This document shows positions 9,258 through 16,810 of a stretch of 64,000 bases of DNA, in pieces. The notes under the pieces were generated by a model that saw nothing but the letters and a program-made list of their open reading frames with translations, had not been told where the DNA came from and did not search any database. Source of the stretch: JAMQPK01 sp963782595 (GTDB taxonomy: Bacteria; Acidobacteriota; Vicinamibacteria; Vicinamibacterales; JAMQPK01); the NCBI GenBank assembly GCA_963782595.1, contig CAWAKJ010000002.1, positions 1,550,001 to 1,614,000 of the forward strand. The letters are read 5' to 3'. The position numbers and the translations under genes were made by a program. Each line of letters opens with the position of its first letter. The first letter of the stretch is position 1.

Positions 9258-9263
9258 TATAGT
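9258..9263 (+). promoter_or_regulatory. Possible -10 box for the methyltransferase-dapF transcript
   Basis: TATAGT lies in the 27-bp divergent gap, 9 bases before the GTG start at 9272, so any transcript would be nearly leaderless. No convincing -35 is visible because that position is inside glpD. Confidence 0.3.
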
Positions 9264-9271
9264 AGGCGTCC

Positions 9272-10051
9272 GTGCCCACACGTTCGGATCAGCCCGCTTC
9301 TCAGCGCGCCGTGCGCGCGTACTGGGACACGCACATTCACGATCTCGAGATTACGAGCCATCCACCGGGCTCGCCCGGTTTCTTCGCCGACCTGGAGCAA
9401 TATCATTTCGAGAAGCTGCATCATCTGCCTCGACTGGTGCCCTTCGACCGGTATCAGGGCCGGCGCGTGCTGGAGGTTGGATGCGGAGCCGGGACCGATC
9501 TGATTCGCTTCGCGCGAAACGGGGCGAAGGCCACCGGAGTTGACCTTGCGAGCTCGTCCATCAAGCTGGCCGTCCAGAACGTCGCCATCGAGAAACTGAC
9601 GGCCGATCTCGCCGTGGCCGACGGCGAAGCGCTCCCGTTTCGCGATCGATCATTCGATCTCGTGTACGCTCACGGTGTCGTGCAATACACCACCGATGAC
9701 CGCGCTCTCGTGCGCGAGTGCCGTCGCGTCCTGAAGCCAGGAGGTCTGGCGGTGTTTCAGGTGTACAACCGCATTTCGTGGCTGAACGCGTTGTCGCAGG
9801 TCACCAAGGTCGAGCTCGAGCACGTCGATGCGCCACAATTGAAGAAATACTCCATTGGCGAGTTCCGCGACCTTCTGAAGGATTTTTCGCGTGTTCGCAT
9901 CGTGCCCGAGCGCTTTCCCGTCAAGACGCGCCTGCACGGCGGCCTCAAGGGGATGCTCTACAACACCTTCTTCGTCGGGCTGTTCAACGCGATGCCGCGC
10001 TCATTGACCAGGCGTTACGGCTGGCATCTGCTGGCATTCTGCGAGGTGTAG
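9272..10051 (+). CDS. Class I SAM-dependent methyltransferase
   Basis: 259 residues. The SAM-binding motif I is VLEVGCGAGTDL near residue 70, followed by motif II-like GVDLASSSIKLA, DGEALPFRDRSFDLVYAHGV and the post-core RVLKPGGLAVFQ. This is a Methyltransf_11 type fold, acting on a small molecule or lipid. The N-terminal YWDTHIHDLEITSHPPG segment resembles methyltransferases that sit in quinone or polysaccharide loci, but the substrate cannot be named. The start is GTG 9272; dapF follows after 3 bases, so the two form an operon. Confidence 0.8.
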   Translation: MPTRSDQPASQRAVRAYWDTHIHDLEITSHPPGSPGFFADLEQYHFEKLHHLPRLVPFDRYQGRRVLEVGCGAGTDLIRFARNGAKATGVDLASSSIKLAVQNVAIEKLTADLAVADGEALPFRDRSFDLVYAHGVVQYTTDDRALVRECRRVLKPGGLAVFQVYNRISWLNALSQVTKVELEHVDAPQLKKYSIGEFRDLLKDFSRVRIVPERFPVKTRLHGGLKGMLYNTFFVGLFNAMPRSLTRRYGWHLLAFCEV

Positions 10052-10054
10052 CCA

Positions 10055-10855
10055 ATGGCGAGCGGCATTCGCGTCGTCAAAGGGCACGCCTACGGCAACG
10101 ACTTTCTGCTCGTGCCGGAGTCCGAGGTGCGCGGCCTGGATGGACCCACGCTGGCCCGGGCGATGTGCCACAGGCACACCGGCATCGGCGCCGATGGGCT
10201 GATGATCTACGCCATGGGCCCATCCTCTTTCAGCATGCGGCTGTTCAACGCCGACGGCAGCAACTCCGAGGTCTCGGGTAATGGCATTCGCTGCCTGGCC
10301 GCATTGGCTGTCCGGGAATCTCCGGGCACAACTGAGGTCACGATTGACACGGCTGCCGGGTCGAAGGTGCTGGAGTTGCGCAGCCGCGACAGCGATGCAC
10401 TGACGTTCCGCGCATCGATGGGCGTGCCCCAGCACATCAGACAGGTCGAACTGGAAGCCGCAGGCGAGAGGGTACGGGCGGTGGTGCTGTCGGTCGGGAA
10501 CCCGCAGTGCGTGCTTCTCGACGATCCACTTCTCGAATCGCGCCTGAACGCGCTTGGCCCCGCGCTCGAACATCATTCTCACTTTCCGGATCGCACCAAC
10601 GTGTCGTTCGCGAAGGTAGAGACGCCACACCGCGTGCGCATCCTCATCTGGGAGCGCGGCGTCGGCCCAACCCAGGCCTCCGGCACGGGTGCCTGCGGCG
10701 CGGCCGTGGCCGCGGCGTCCTATGGAGGCGCCGCGCGGGACGTCGAAGTCATCTCGCCCGGGGGCAGCCAACGGGTCGAATGGCTCGAAGATGGGAGAAT
10801 CTACCTGACCGGATGGGCAAAACTCGTGTTTGAAGGAACCTGGCTGGAGTCTTAA
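10055..10855 (+). CDS. dapF: DapF-like epimerase with both catalytic Cys replaced by Ser
   Basis: 266 residues with the diaminopimelate epimerase fold: GHAYGNDFLLVP at the start, HTGIGADGLM, NADGSNSEVSGNGIRC, VGNPQCVLL and WERGVGPTQASGTGACG. Canonical DapF converts LL- to meso-diaminopimelate with two cysteine thiols, one in the xCGNG loop and one in the QACGxG loop. Here both are serine (S74 and S209), while substrate-binding Asn, Glu-Arg and glycine residues are kept. It may be an epimerase working with serines, or a related isomerase or dehydratase. It lies 3 bases after the methyltransferase gene. Its stop codon overlaps the convergent stop of the lipoprotein gene (TTAA, 10852-10855). Confidence 0.8.
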   Translation: MASGIRVVKGHAYGNDFLLVPESEVRGLDGPTLARAMCHRHTGIGADGLMIYAMGPSSFSMRLFNADGSNSEVSGNGIRCLAALAVRESPGTTEVTIDTAAGSKVLELRSRDSDALTFRASMGVPQHIRQVELEAAGERVRAVVLSVGNPQCVLLDDPLLESRLNALGPALEHHSHFPDRTNVSFAKVETPHRVRILIWERGVGPTQASGTGACGAAVAAASYGGAARDVEVISPGGSQRVEWLEDGRIYLTGWAKLVFEGTWLES

Positions 10856-11448
10856 ACGGGTCGGCGCGCCGGTTTGCCCCGCGGTTTCATGACCGTGTCG
10901 ATTTCTGCGATCGCTGATTGGAGACGGCTGGCAGATTCCGCCAACCGTTTCTGACTTTCCAGATAATTACCTTCCTGAATGTCCGTGCCCGCTTTTTGCA
11001 AAGACGACTCGGCCTCGGCGATCGCCGCGCGGGCAGCGGTGAGCGCGCGCCGCGGCAGCCGTGCCGCCTCGGCGGCGCCAAGCCGCCGCCGGCCCTGATC
11101 GAGGAGCGCCGTCACTTCTCCGAGCCGGCGTTCGACGGCGCTGCGCAACGCGGCCTGCTGTGCGGCCGCCTCTTTCGCGGCGGTCTGGGCACGATCGCGG
11201 CTCTCGAGCGCGTGATTCAGAGCCAGGCGATAGTCGCGCTGCGCCACCGCCTCGTGTGCGCTGGCGAGCGCCTTGACGGCCGCGGCGTATTGCTCGGTCG
11301 CGTAGCGATCCGCTCCGGCGGCTCGCGCGGCATCGATGGCGCCCTGCGCCTGATCCATTTCCCGGCTCGGCGGGGTGGCGCAGGCCATGCTGAAGAAACA
11401 CGAGTAGACAAGTACAACGCACAAGCGGGACGAGTGACGACGCGACAT
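10852..11448 (-). CDS. Alanine-rich helical lipoprotein (DUF4398-like)
   Basis: 198 residues from ATG 11448; the longer open frame up to 11673 is antisense to radC and lacks a sensible start. A lipobox (MACA) follows a hydrophobic leader, after which the protein is almost all Ala/Gln/Arg/Glu-rich helix: ATEQYAAAVKALASAHEAV, then AQTAAKEAAAQQAALRS and later AAIAEAESSLQKAG. This pattern, with YATEQYAAA and ALNHALESRD, resembles DUF4398 periplasmic proteins, which build TPR-like or coiled-coil bundles. I infer a lipid-anchored periplasmic scaffold. It converges with dapF and shares stop-codon bases with it, and its start is 21 bases from the divergent radC start. Confidence 0.65.
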   Translation of the reverse strand: MSRRHSSRLCVVLVYSCFFSMACATPPSREMDQAQGAIDAARAAGADRYATEQYAAAVKALASAHEAVAQRDYRLALNHALESRDRAQTAAKEAAAQQAALRSAVERRLGEVTALLDQGRRRLGAAEAARLPRRALTAARAAIAEAESSLQKAGTDIQEGNYLESQKRLAESASRLQSAIAEIDTVMKPRGKPARRPV

Positions 11449-11469
11449 CAGCCTGAGTATAGCTTGCCA

Positions 11470-12138
11470 ATGAAAGCCCTGTCGGTAAACGATCGGCCGC
11501 GCGAGAAGCTGCTTCGCCTTGGCGCGGCTGGCCTCGGCGACAACGAGCTGGTGGCGATCGTCGTTGGCAGCGGCTCGCGGCGCGGAAACGCCCTGGTGCT
11601 CGCCAATGAAATCCTCGAGATGACTGGCGGACTGCATGGGATGCCACGCGCGACCGTGGACGACCTGTGCCACGTCGAGGGGATGGGGATGGCGAAGGCG
11701 GCTCAGGTGCTGGCCGCCGTCGAGCTAGGGCGCCGCACGCTCCTGCGGTGCCCGCCGGCACGGTTGCAGTTCGTCACCCCGCGCGATGCGGCGACATATC
11801 TCTTGCCGCAATTCGGATCGAAGCCAGTGGAGCAGTTCGGCCTGATGATGCTCGATACCAAACATCGGCTCATCCGCACGTCGGTAGTGTCGGTCGGGAC
11901 ACTCGACTCGAGTCCCGCGCACCCGCGAGAGATCTTCCGCGAAGCTGCCTCGGCGTGTGCCGCTGCGATCGTGCTGTTTCACAACCATCCGTCCGGCGAT
12001 CCGATGCCCAGCCGGGATGATGTTGATTTGACAAGGCGGTTGGCGCAGGCGGGCGAAATCATGGGGATCGACGTCATCGATCACGTCATCCTGGCCGACA
12101 CGCGCTATTTCAGCTTCCGCGAAGCGGGTAGACTATAG
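11470..12138 (+). CDS. radC: RadC family JAB-domain protein
   Basis: 222 residues. An N-terminal helix-hairpin-helix-like region (RPREKLLRLGAAGLGDNEL and VEGMGMAKAAQVLAAVELG) is followed by a JAB/MPN metalloprotease-fold domain with the motif FHNHPSGDPMPSRDD; H171 and H173 are the metal ligands. RadC-type proteins are widespread; the name reflects an old link to DNA repair, and their true activity is unsettled. Start ATG 11470 was chosen because it gives the standard MKALSVNDRPREKLL opening and avoids overlap with the divergent lipoprotein gene. Confidence 0.9.
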   Translation: MKALSVNDRPREKLLRLGAAGLGDNELVAIVVGSGSRRGNALVLANEILEMTGGLHGMPRATVDDLCHVEGMGMAKAAQVLAAVELGRRTLLRCPPARLQFVTPRDAATYLLPQFGSKPVEQFGLMMLDTKHRLIRTSVVSVGTLDSSPAHPREIFREAASACAAAIVLFHNHPSGDPMPSRDDVDLTRRLAQAGEIMGIDVIDHVILADTRYFSFREAGRL

Positions 12139-12185
12139 GGCTTGATCCCTGTCATGGCAGATGGCAGATGGCGGAGAGTACGTAG

Positions 12186-12207
12186 GGCGGGTCCTGCTGG
12201 ACCCGCC
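12186..12207. repeat. Dispersed palindrome GGCGGGTCC-n4-GGACCCGCC
   Basis: A perfect 9-bp inverted repeat with a TGCT loop sits between radC and larC. The same GTAGGGCGGGTCC context recurs at 54361, and a variant occurs at 26218. It could act as a weak terminator but has no T-run. Confidence 0.7.
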
Positions 12208-12230
12208 GAAGCGTGAGGAAATACCAACGA

Positions 12231-13541
12231 ATGTCCCGCATTCTGTACTTCGATTGCTTCAACGGAGCATCCGGCGACATGGTGCTCGGTGCCCTGCTCG
12301 ACGCGGGGCTGCCGCTCGACGAGCTGCGTCGAGCGTTGGGGAGTCTCGCCATCGGCGAAGCGTCGGTTTCCAGCAAACGCGTGCTGCGGGCGGGTGTCTC
12401 GGCGACGAAGTTCCTCGTTCATGAGAACGGCGATGCCCAGACGCATCATCATCACGACCATCAGCATGACCACCATCATGACGACCATGCCGATGGGCAC
12501 GCCCACGGACACTCGCATGCGCACGAACCTTCACACGCGCCGGCAGCCGTCGAGCATCGTCACCATCATTCGCATCGCACCCTGGCCGAGATCAACACGC
12601 TGATCGAACGATCGGCGCTCTCGACCGAGGCTCGGCGTCGTGCGCAAGCGCTCTTTCGCCGGCTGGGCGAGGCCGAAGCGGCCATCCATCAGGTGCCGAT
12701 TGAACAAATCCACCTCCACGAAGTCGGAGCCCTCGACTCGATTATCGATATCGTCGGCGCCGTGTTCGCCTTGGAGTGGTTTCGCGCCGATCGCATCCTC
12801 AGCTCGCCGCTGAACGTCGGCGGCGGCATGGTCAACTCTGCCCATGGCCACTTTCCGGTTCCGGCGCCCGCAACTGTCAAGTTGCTGGCAGGGACGCCGG
12901 TGTACTCGTCCGGTATTCAGAGCGAGCTCGTGACGCCGACCGGCGCCTTGCTCGTGACCAGCTACGCGGCGTCATACGGCCCTGTTCCAGCCATGACTCT
13001 CACGGGCGTCGGCTATGGCGCAGGTGATCGCGACCTGCCGAACACTCCGAACGTGCTGCGCGTGCTCGTCGGCGAGAGCACCGACCAGCCGCAGACCGAG
13101 CACATCGTGGAACTCGAATGCGAGATTGACGACATGAACCCGCAGATTTTCGGGCTGGTGATGGAGCGGCTCTACGTCGCCGGGGCCCTCGAGGTGTACT
13201 TCACTCCAGTGCAGATGAAGAAGAACAGGCCCGGCACGCTGCTCACGATTCTTGCGCGGCCCGATCAGCGCCAGGAGATGACGGCGATCGTCTTCCGCGA
13301 GACGACGACGATAGGCGTGCGGTATCACGAGATGACGCGCGAACGGCTCGACCGCGAGATCGTGGCGGTTAACACGCCCCTGGGCACCGTGAAATTCAAG
13401 GTGGCCCGTCTGGGCGGCGCAATCGTCAACTTCTCGCCGGAGTTCGACGATTGTCTGCGCATCGCCGCCGAACGCGGCGTGCCTGTGAAGGATGTGCAGG
13501 CCGCGGCGACCAAGGCATATCTGGATAGTCCCAGGGATTAG
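12231..13541 (+). CDS. larC: Nickel-pincer cofactor biosynthesis protein LarC
   Basis: LarC inserts nickel into the pyridinium dithiocarboxylate mononucleotide cofactor used by lactate racemase LarA and its relatives. The 436-residue protein begins MSRILYFDCFNGASGDM, the family hallmark, and holds HLHEVGALDSIIDIVGA and the SELVTPTGALL motif. A histidine-rich stretch at about 72-110 (HHHHDHQHDHHHDDH and more) probably stores or channels nickel. In Lactobacillus the protein is made by frameshifting between larC1 and larC2; here it is one frame. Start ATG 12231 was taken over 12213 because it begins with the family motif. No larB, larE or larA is in the window. The stop codon is the first TAG of a 7-nt repeat array. 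Confidence 0.92.
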   Translation: MSRILYFDCFNGASGDMVLGALLDAGLPLDELRRALGSLAIGEASVSSKRVLRAGVSATKFLVHENGDAQTHHHHDHQHDHHHDDHADGHAHGHSHAHEPSHAPAAVEHRHHHSHRTLAEINTLIERSALSTEARRRAQALFRRLGEAEAAIHQVPIEQIHLHEVGALDSIIDIVGAVFALEWFRADRILSSPLNVGGGMVNSAHGHFPVPAPATVKLLAGTPVYSSGIQSELVTPTGALLVTSYAASYGPVPAMTLTGVGYGAGDRDLPNTPNVLRVLVGESTDQPQTEHIVELECEIDDMNPQIFGLVMERLYVAGALEVYFTPVQMKKNRPGTLLTILARPDQRQEMTAIVFRETTTIGVRYHEMTRERLDREIVAVNTPLGTVKFKVARLGGAIVNFSPEFDDCLRIAAERGVPVKDVQAAATKAYLDSPRD

Positions 13542-13554
13542 GGATTGGGGATTA
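13534..13554. repeat. Heptanucleotide array, three GGGATT(A/G) units
   Basis: GGGATTA, GGGATTG, GGGATTA run head to tail. The first unit carries the larC stop (TAG 13539-13541), and the purine-rich last unit plus AGGA lies 3-10 bases before the TTG start of metG, so it can serve as the metG ribosome binding site. Confidence 0.8.
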
Positions 13555-13558
13555 GGAC

Positions 13559-15514
13559 TTGTCACGTTTCTATCTGACCACGGCCATCGACTACGTCAAC
13601 AGCGCTCCGCACCTGGGAACCGCGTACGAGAAGGTGTGCGGCGACGTCATCGCCCGCTACAAGCGGCTGGGCGGCGCCGAGACGTTCTTCCTCATGGGGA
13701 ACGACGAACACTCCCAGAATGTCTACAAGAGCGCGACCGAGCAGGGTCTCGATCCGCTCGCCTATTGCGATCGCATGGAGGAGATGTTCCAGCGGACGTG
13801 GCGCGCACTGGATCTTTCGTACGACTACTTCATCAGAACGACGGAGCCGCGCCACAAAGCCGGCGTGACAGAGCTGGTCCAGCGCATCTACGACGCCGGC
13901 GACATCTACGAAGGCGTGTACGAAGGGTGGTATTGCGTCGGCTGCGAAGCGTTCAAGCCCGAGAAAGAACTCGTGGGCGGACGATGTCCGCTGCACCCGC
14001 AGACCGAACCGCAGTGGATCAAGGAGAAGAACTACTTCTTCCGGCTATCGAAGTACCAGCAGCCGCTGCTGGATCTCTTCAGGACAAAGCCCGGCTTCTT
14101 CGAGCCGGAAGCGCGCCGGAACGAACAGCTTCGACTGCTCGAAAGCGGGCTGGATGACATCTCGATCAGCCGGGCAGGGCAGTCCTGGGGCATACCGCTG
14201 CCTTGGGATCGCAACAGCGTCGTTTATGTCTGGTTCGACGCGCTCATTAACTACGCAGCGGCAGTGGGGCTTGGGAGCGAGCCCGAACGGTTCGACCAAT
14301 GGTGGCCGGCCGATCTGCACTTGATCGGCAAGGACATCACGCGGTTCCATACGGTGATCTGGCCGGCGATGCTGATGAGCGCAAAGCTTCCTGTTCCGAA
14401 GAAGGTATTTGCGCACGGATTCATGACGCTCGCCGGACAGCGCATGAGCAAATCCGCCGGCACAATCGTGGATCCGCTGCTGGCCGCCGGGCGTCATGGC
14501 GTCGATCCGCTTCGGCTGTATCTCGTGAAGGAAATTGTGTTCGGCGAGGATGGCGACTTCGCGTGGGAGCGATTCGACGAACGGTACAACGCCGATCTCG
14601 CGAACAACCTGGGCAACCTCGTGAGTCGCGTCACGGCGATGGCGCATCAGTATCGGCAGGGCCGGTTGCTTCCAACCGGCGAGACGTCGCCGCGGCTCAG
14701 AGACATTCCGAGTGAAGTGGCCAGGGCCTATCGGCACGCGATGGACGAGCTCGAGATTACCCAGGCCGCAGCACACGTGTTTCGCCTGATTGATGCGACG
14801 AACCTGCACATTGCTGATGCCGCGCCCTGGGCGCTCGCGAAAGACCCCTCGCAAGCCGATCGCTTGAGCCAGGTTCTCTTCGATGCCGCCGAGGCCATTC
14901 GGCTCGCCGCCGTTCTGTTGTCGCCGATCATGCCGGCGTCGTCGCGCGAGATCCTGCGGCGTGTCGGCGCCTCGTCCGATTCGCTGAACCTCGATCGAGA
15001 CGGGCGATGGCGGTCCGACGGTGAGCGTCTGCTTGTCCAGGATGCGCCGCTGTGGCCCCGTTTCGACCGAAAGACCGCGAAGGAGAAAATTGTGTCCGAA
15101 TCTACGCCCGCGAACCCGGAACCGACAACCCAGAACCAGAACCCCAGCACCCAGAACGTAGAACCCGGAACCGTTCCAAAGGCTCCAACAGATGGACGCA
15201 TTTCGATCGACCAGTTCATGAACGTCGAGCTCCGGACCGCGAAGGTGATTGCCGCCGAAGCCGTCCCGAAATCGAAGAAGCTCCTCAAGCTCCAGGTCGA
15301 TCTCGGCACCGAACAGCGCACGATTCTTGCGGGCATCGCTGAGGCCTACCAACCGGAGTCGCTCGTGGGCCGGACGATTGTGGTCGTCGCAAACTTGAAG
15401 CCCGCGAAGTTGATGGGCATCGAGTCGAACGGAATGGTATTGGCCGCAAGTCCGGACGGCGGACAGCCGGTGCTAGTGACGGTCGAGGCTGAGCCGGGAT
15501 GGCGGGTGCGATGA
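13559..15514 (+). CDS. metG: Methionyl-tRNA synthetase with C-terminal tRNA-binding domain
   Basis: 651 residues. Class I synthetase that charges tRNA-Met. The HIGH-like PHLG is at 17-20, RMSKS at 295-299, and the zinc-type insertion has CVGC. An anticodon-binding helical domain ends near residue 510, followed by a Pro/Asn/Gln/Thr linker (about 517-540), and the C-terminal EMAP/Trbp111-like domain (FMNVELRTAKVIAAEAVPKS). The start is TTG 13559, since the sequence from there matches the family N-terminus. The linker is encoded by a degenerate 7-nt repeat (15113-15173), an odd origin for a protein segment. No other start fits. Confidence 0.95.
   Translation: MSRFYLTTAIDYVNSAPHLGTAYEKVCGDVIARYKRLGGAETFFLMGNDEHSQNVYKSATEQGLDPLAYCDRMEEMFQRTWRALDLSYDYFIRTTEPRHKAGVTELVQRIYDAGDIYEGVYEGWYCVGCEAFKPEKELVGGRCPLHPQTEPQWIKEKNYFFRLSKYQQPLLDLFRTKPGFFEPEARRNEQLRLLESGLDDISISRAGQSWGIPLPWDRNSVVYVWFDALINYAAAVGLGSEPERFDQWWPADLHLIGKDITRFHTVIWPAMLMSAKLPVPKKVFAHGFMTLAGQRMSKSAGTIVDPLLAAGRHGVDPLRLYLVKEIVFGEDGDFAWERFDERYNADLANNLGNLVSRVTAMAHQYRQGRLLPTGETSPRLRDIPSEVARAYRHAMDELEITQAAAHVFRLIDATNLHIADAAPWALAKDPSQADRLSQVLFDAAEAIRLAAVLLSPIMPASSREILRRVGASSDSLNLDRDGRWRSDGERLLVQDAPLWPRFDRKTAKEKIVSESTPANPEPTTQNQNPSTQNVEPGTVPKAPTDGRISIDQFMNVELRTAKVIAAEAVPKSKKLLKLQVDLGTEQRTILAGIAEAYQPESLVGRTIVVVANLKPAKLMGIESNGMVLAASPDGGQPVLVTVEAEPGWRVR
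15113..15173. repeat. Degenerate heptanucleotide array inside metG
   Basis: Units of the type AACCCGG, AACCGAC, AACCCAG repeat about eight times. One 6-nt unit is directly followed by an 8-nt unit, so the 7-nt register is kept. The array is read through by metG and encodes PEPTTQNQNPSTQNVEPGT. Confidence 0.75.
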
Positions 15515-15526
15515 TAGTCGAAAGGC

Positions 15527-15561
15527 GCAAGTCGAAAGTCGGCAGGCGCAAGGCGGTTAGC
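15527..15561. repeat. Heptanucleotide array between metG and the Uma2 gene
   Basis: Five 7-nt units, GTCGAAA, GGCGCAA, GTCGAAA, GTCGGCA, GGCGCAA, follow the metG stop and end just before the convergent stop of the Uma2 gene. Confidence 0.7.
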
Positions 15562-15567
15562 CAGACT

Positions 15568-16116
15568 TCAACACCACCGCAGCATCGACGCCAGCGTCCG
15601 ATCGAACTCCGGCAGTACTTGTGATCGAATCGGCGTTCGCTCGCCGAAGGATGCGATGACGTTCGCGCCGGAAAAGGTAAGCACCTCAACCCGGCGTTGA
15701 AGCTGGTGTACCAGCCAGCACTCTCGGACGCCATACTCAGCGAACCACGCAATCCGCTCGCCAAGCTCGCCAATGCGAGGATTCGGCGAGAGCACCTCGA
15801 CGACCAGATCTGGCGCGCCTCGCACGCGATCGCTCAAGATGTGGCTGCGTTCATTTGAAATAAACAGCAGGTCCGGCTGAACGACGAGTGAGCGCTCCGC
15901 GTCCAGAATGACGTCGAGCGGTGAGACCAAGACCTCGCCGAGATGCCTGTTTTCCGCGTGATCGACCAGCGCAAAGAGCAAGTCCCGGACCGCCCGTTGA
16001 TGATGGGGCAGTGGGGCATCCGCCACGCGAAGACTGCCGTAGATCAATTCCGTTGGAACGAGCTTTTCCGGCGTCTCCAGGTACTCTTTCGTGGTCATCA
16101 GTTGATGCTTGGCCAT
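15568..16116 (-). CDS. Uma2 family (DUF820) putative endonuclease
   Basis: 182 residues from ATG 16116, which has AGAAGG upstream; a GTG at 16131 is an alternative. The protein shows the PD-(D/E)XK-like pattern of the Uma2 family: LVVQPDLLFISNE, then APDLVVEVLSPNPR and a later GVRECWLVHQLQRRVEV, in the usual spacing. Members are abundant in cyanobacteria and acidobacteria, are usually solitary, and have no settled role; restriction-like or mobile-element functions are only suggested. It converges with metG, and 7-nt repeats fill the gap between them. Confidence 0.82.
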   Translation of the reverse strand: MAKHQLMTTKEYLETPEKLVPTELIYGSLRVADAPLPHHQRAVRDLLFALVDHAENRHLGEVLVSPLDVILDAERSLVVQPDLLFISNERSHILSDRVRGAPDLVVEVLSPNPRIGELGERIAWFAEYGVRECWLVHQLQRRVEVLTFSGANVIASFGERTPIRSQVLPEFDRTLASMLRWC

Positions 16117-16154
16117 GGTCGCCTTCTTCACATCGCACTCTTTCCCTGACCCTG

Positions 16155-16185
16155 GGACGACCCTTCGACAGGCTCAGGGTCGTCC
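16155..16185. repeat. Palindromic dispersed repeat with CCTTCGACAGGCTCAGGG core
   Basis: GGACGACCCT (16155-16164) pairs with AGGGTCGTCC (16176-16185). The loop and arms contain the CTTCGACAGGCTCAGG word, which I recall as a very common interspersed repeat in several bacterial phyla. A second GTCGAAGGACGACGATG follows at 16195. Confidence 0.65.
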
Positions 16186-16255
16186 TGAGCAACGTCGAAG
16201 GACGACGATGCCATCGTCCGAAGGATATCGTCAAGGCAAATGGTCATTGCGTGCG

Positions 16256-16261
16256 TATAAT
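16256..16261 (+). promoter_or_regulatory. -10 box TATAAT upstream of the small membrane protein
   Basis: A perfect TATAAT lies 42 bases before the ATG at 16304. No good -35 hexamer is visible 16-18 bases upstream (the region reads aaggca). It fits the start of a short 5' leader ending in AGGAGGT. Confidence 0.55.
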
Positions 16262-16303
16262 CCTGCGCACAACGCCAGCTAACCGTCAGCAGGAGGTGTC
16301 TGC

Positions 16304-16726
16304 ATGGGCCATATCAATCTCGGTCGGGTCCTCGTGGGCGGTCTCGTCGCGGGAATCATCATCAACTTCGGCGAATTCATCCTCAACGGCGTGCTCATCG
16401 CAGAAGAAATGAACGCCGCAATGGCTGCGCTCAACCGGCCGCCGATCGATCCCCGCATGATCATCTGGTTCGTGCTGATCAGCTTCGGATTTGCCTTCGT
16501 GCTGGTGTGGACATATGCGGCGATTCGGCCGAGGTTCGGTCCTGGTGTCAAAACCGCCGTCTGCGCGTCAGCGCTGTGCTGGGGCCTTGGCTACTTGTAT
16601 CCGAACCTGTTCTTCTACGTGATGAATCTCTTCCCGCGAGACATGATCGTCCTCACGTCGATCTGGGGACTGGTTGAGGTCATCCTCGCAGGCATAGCGG
16701 GAGCGTGGGCGTACTCGGAGGCATGA
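16304..16726 (+). CDS. Small four-helix membrane protein, function unknown
   Basis: 140 residues with four hydrophobic segments (about 7-32, 48-69, 82-105 and 113-137), the first starting right at the N-terminus. A perfect AGGAGGT Shine-Dalgarno lies 6 bases before ATG, so the start is firm and expression probably high. Short conserved-looking features are NFGEFILNGVL in helix 1 and PNLFFYVMNLFP between helices 3 and 4. I do not recognise a function. It has its own promoter-like TATAAT and is followed by a six-unit 7-nt repeat array. Confidence 0.7.
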   Translation: MGHINLGRVLVGGLVAGIIINFGEFILNGVLIAEEMNAAMAALNRPPIDPRMIIWFVLISFGFAFVLVWTYAAIRPRFGPGVKTAVCASALCWGLGYLYPNLFFYVMNLFPRDMIVLTSIWGLVEVILAGIAGAWAYSEA

Positions 16727-16735
16727 AACTGTTTT

Positions 16736-16780
16736 GGGATCGGGGACTCGGGATTCGGGACTAGGGATTAGGGATTAGGG
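16736..16780. repeat. Heptanucleotide array, six GGGAnTn units
   Basis: Six exact 7-nt steps: GGGATCG, GGGACTC, GGGATTC, GGGACTA, GGGATTA, GGGATTA, then GGG. It begins 9 bases after the membrane protein's stop and ends 30 bases before the next start. Confidence 0.85.
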
Positions 16781-16810
16781 CAGTCACGCAGCGTGCTAAT
16801 CTGGTCCCGA

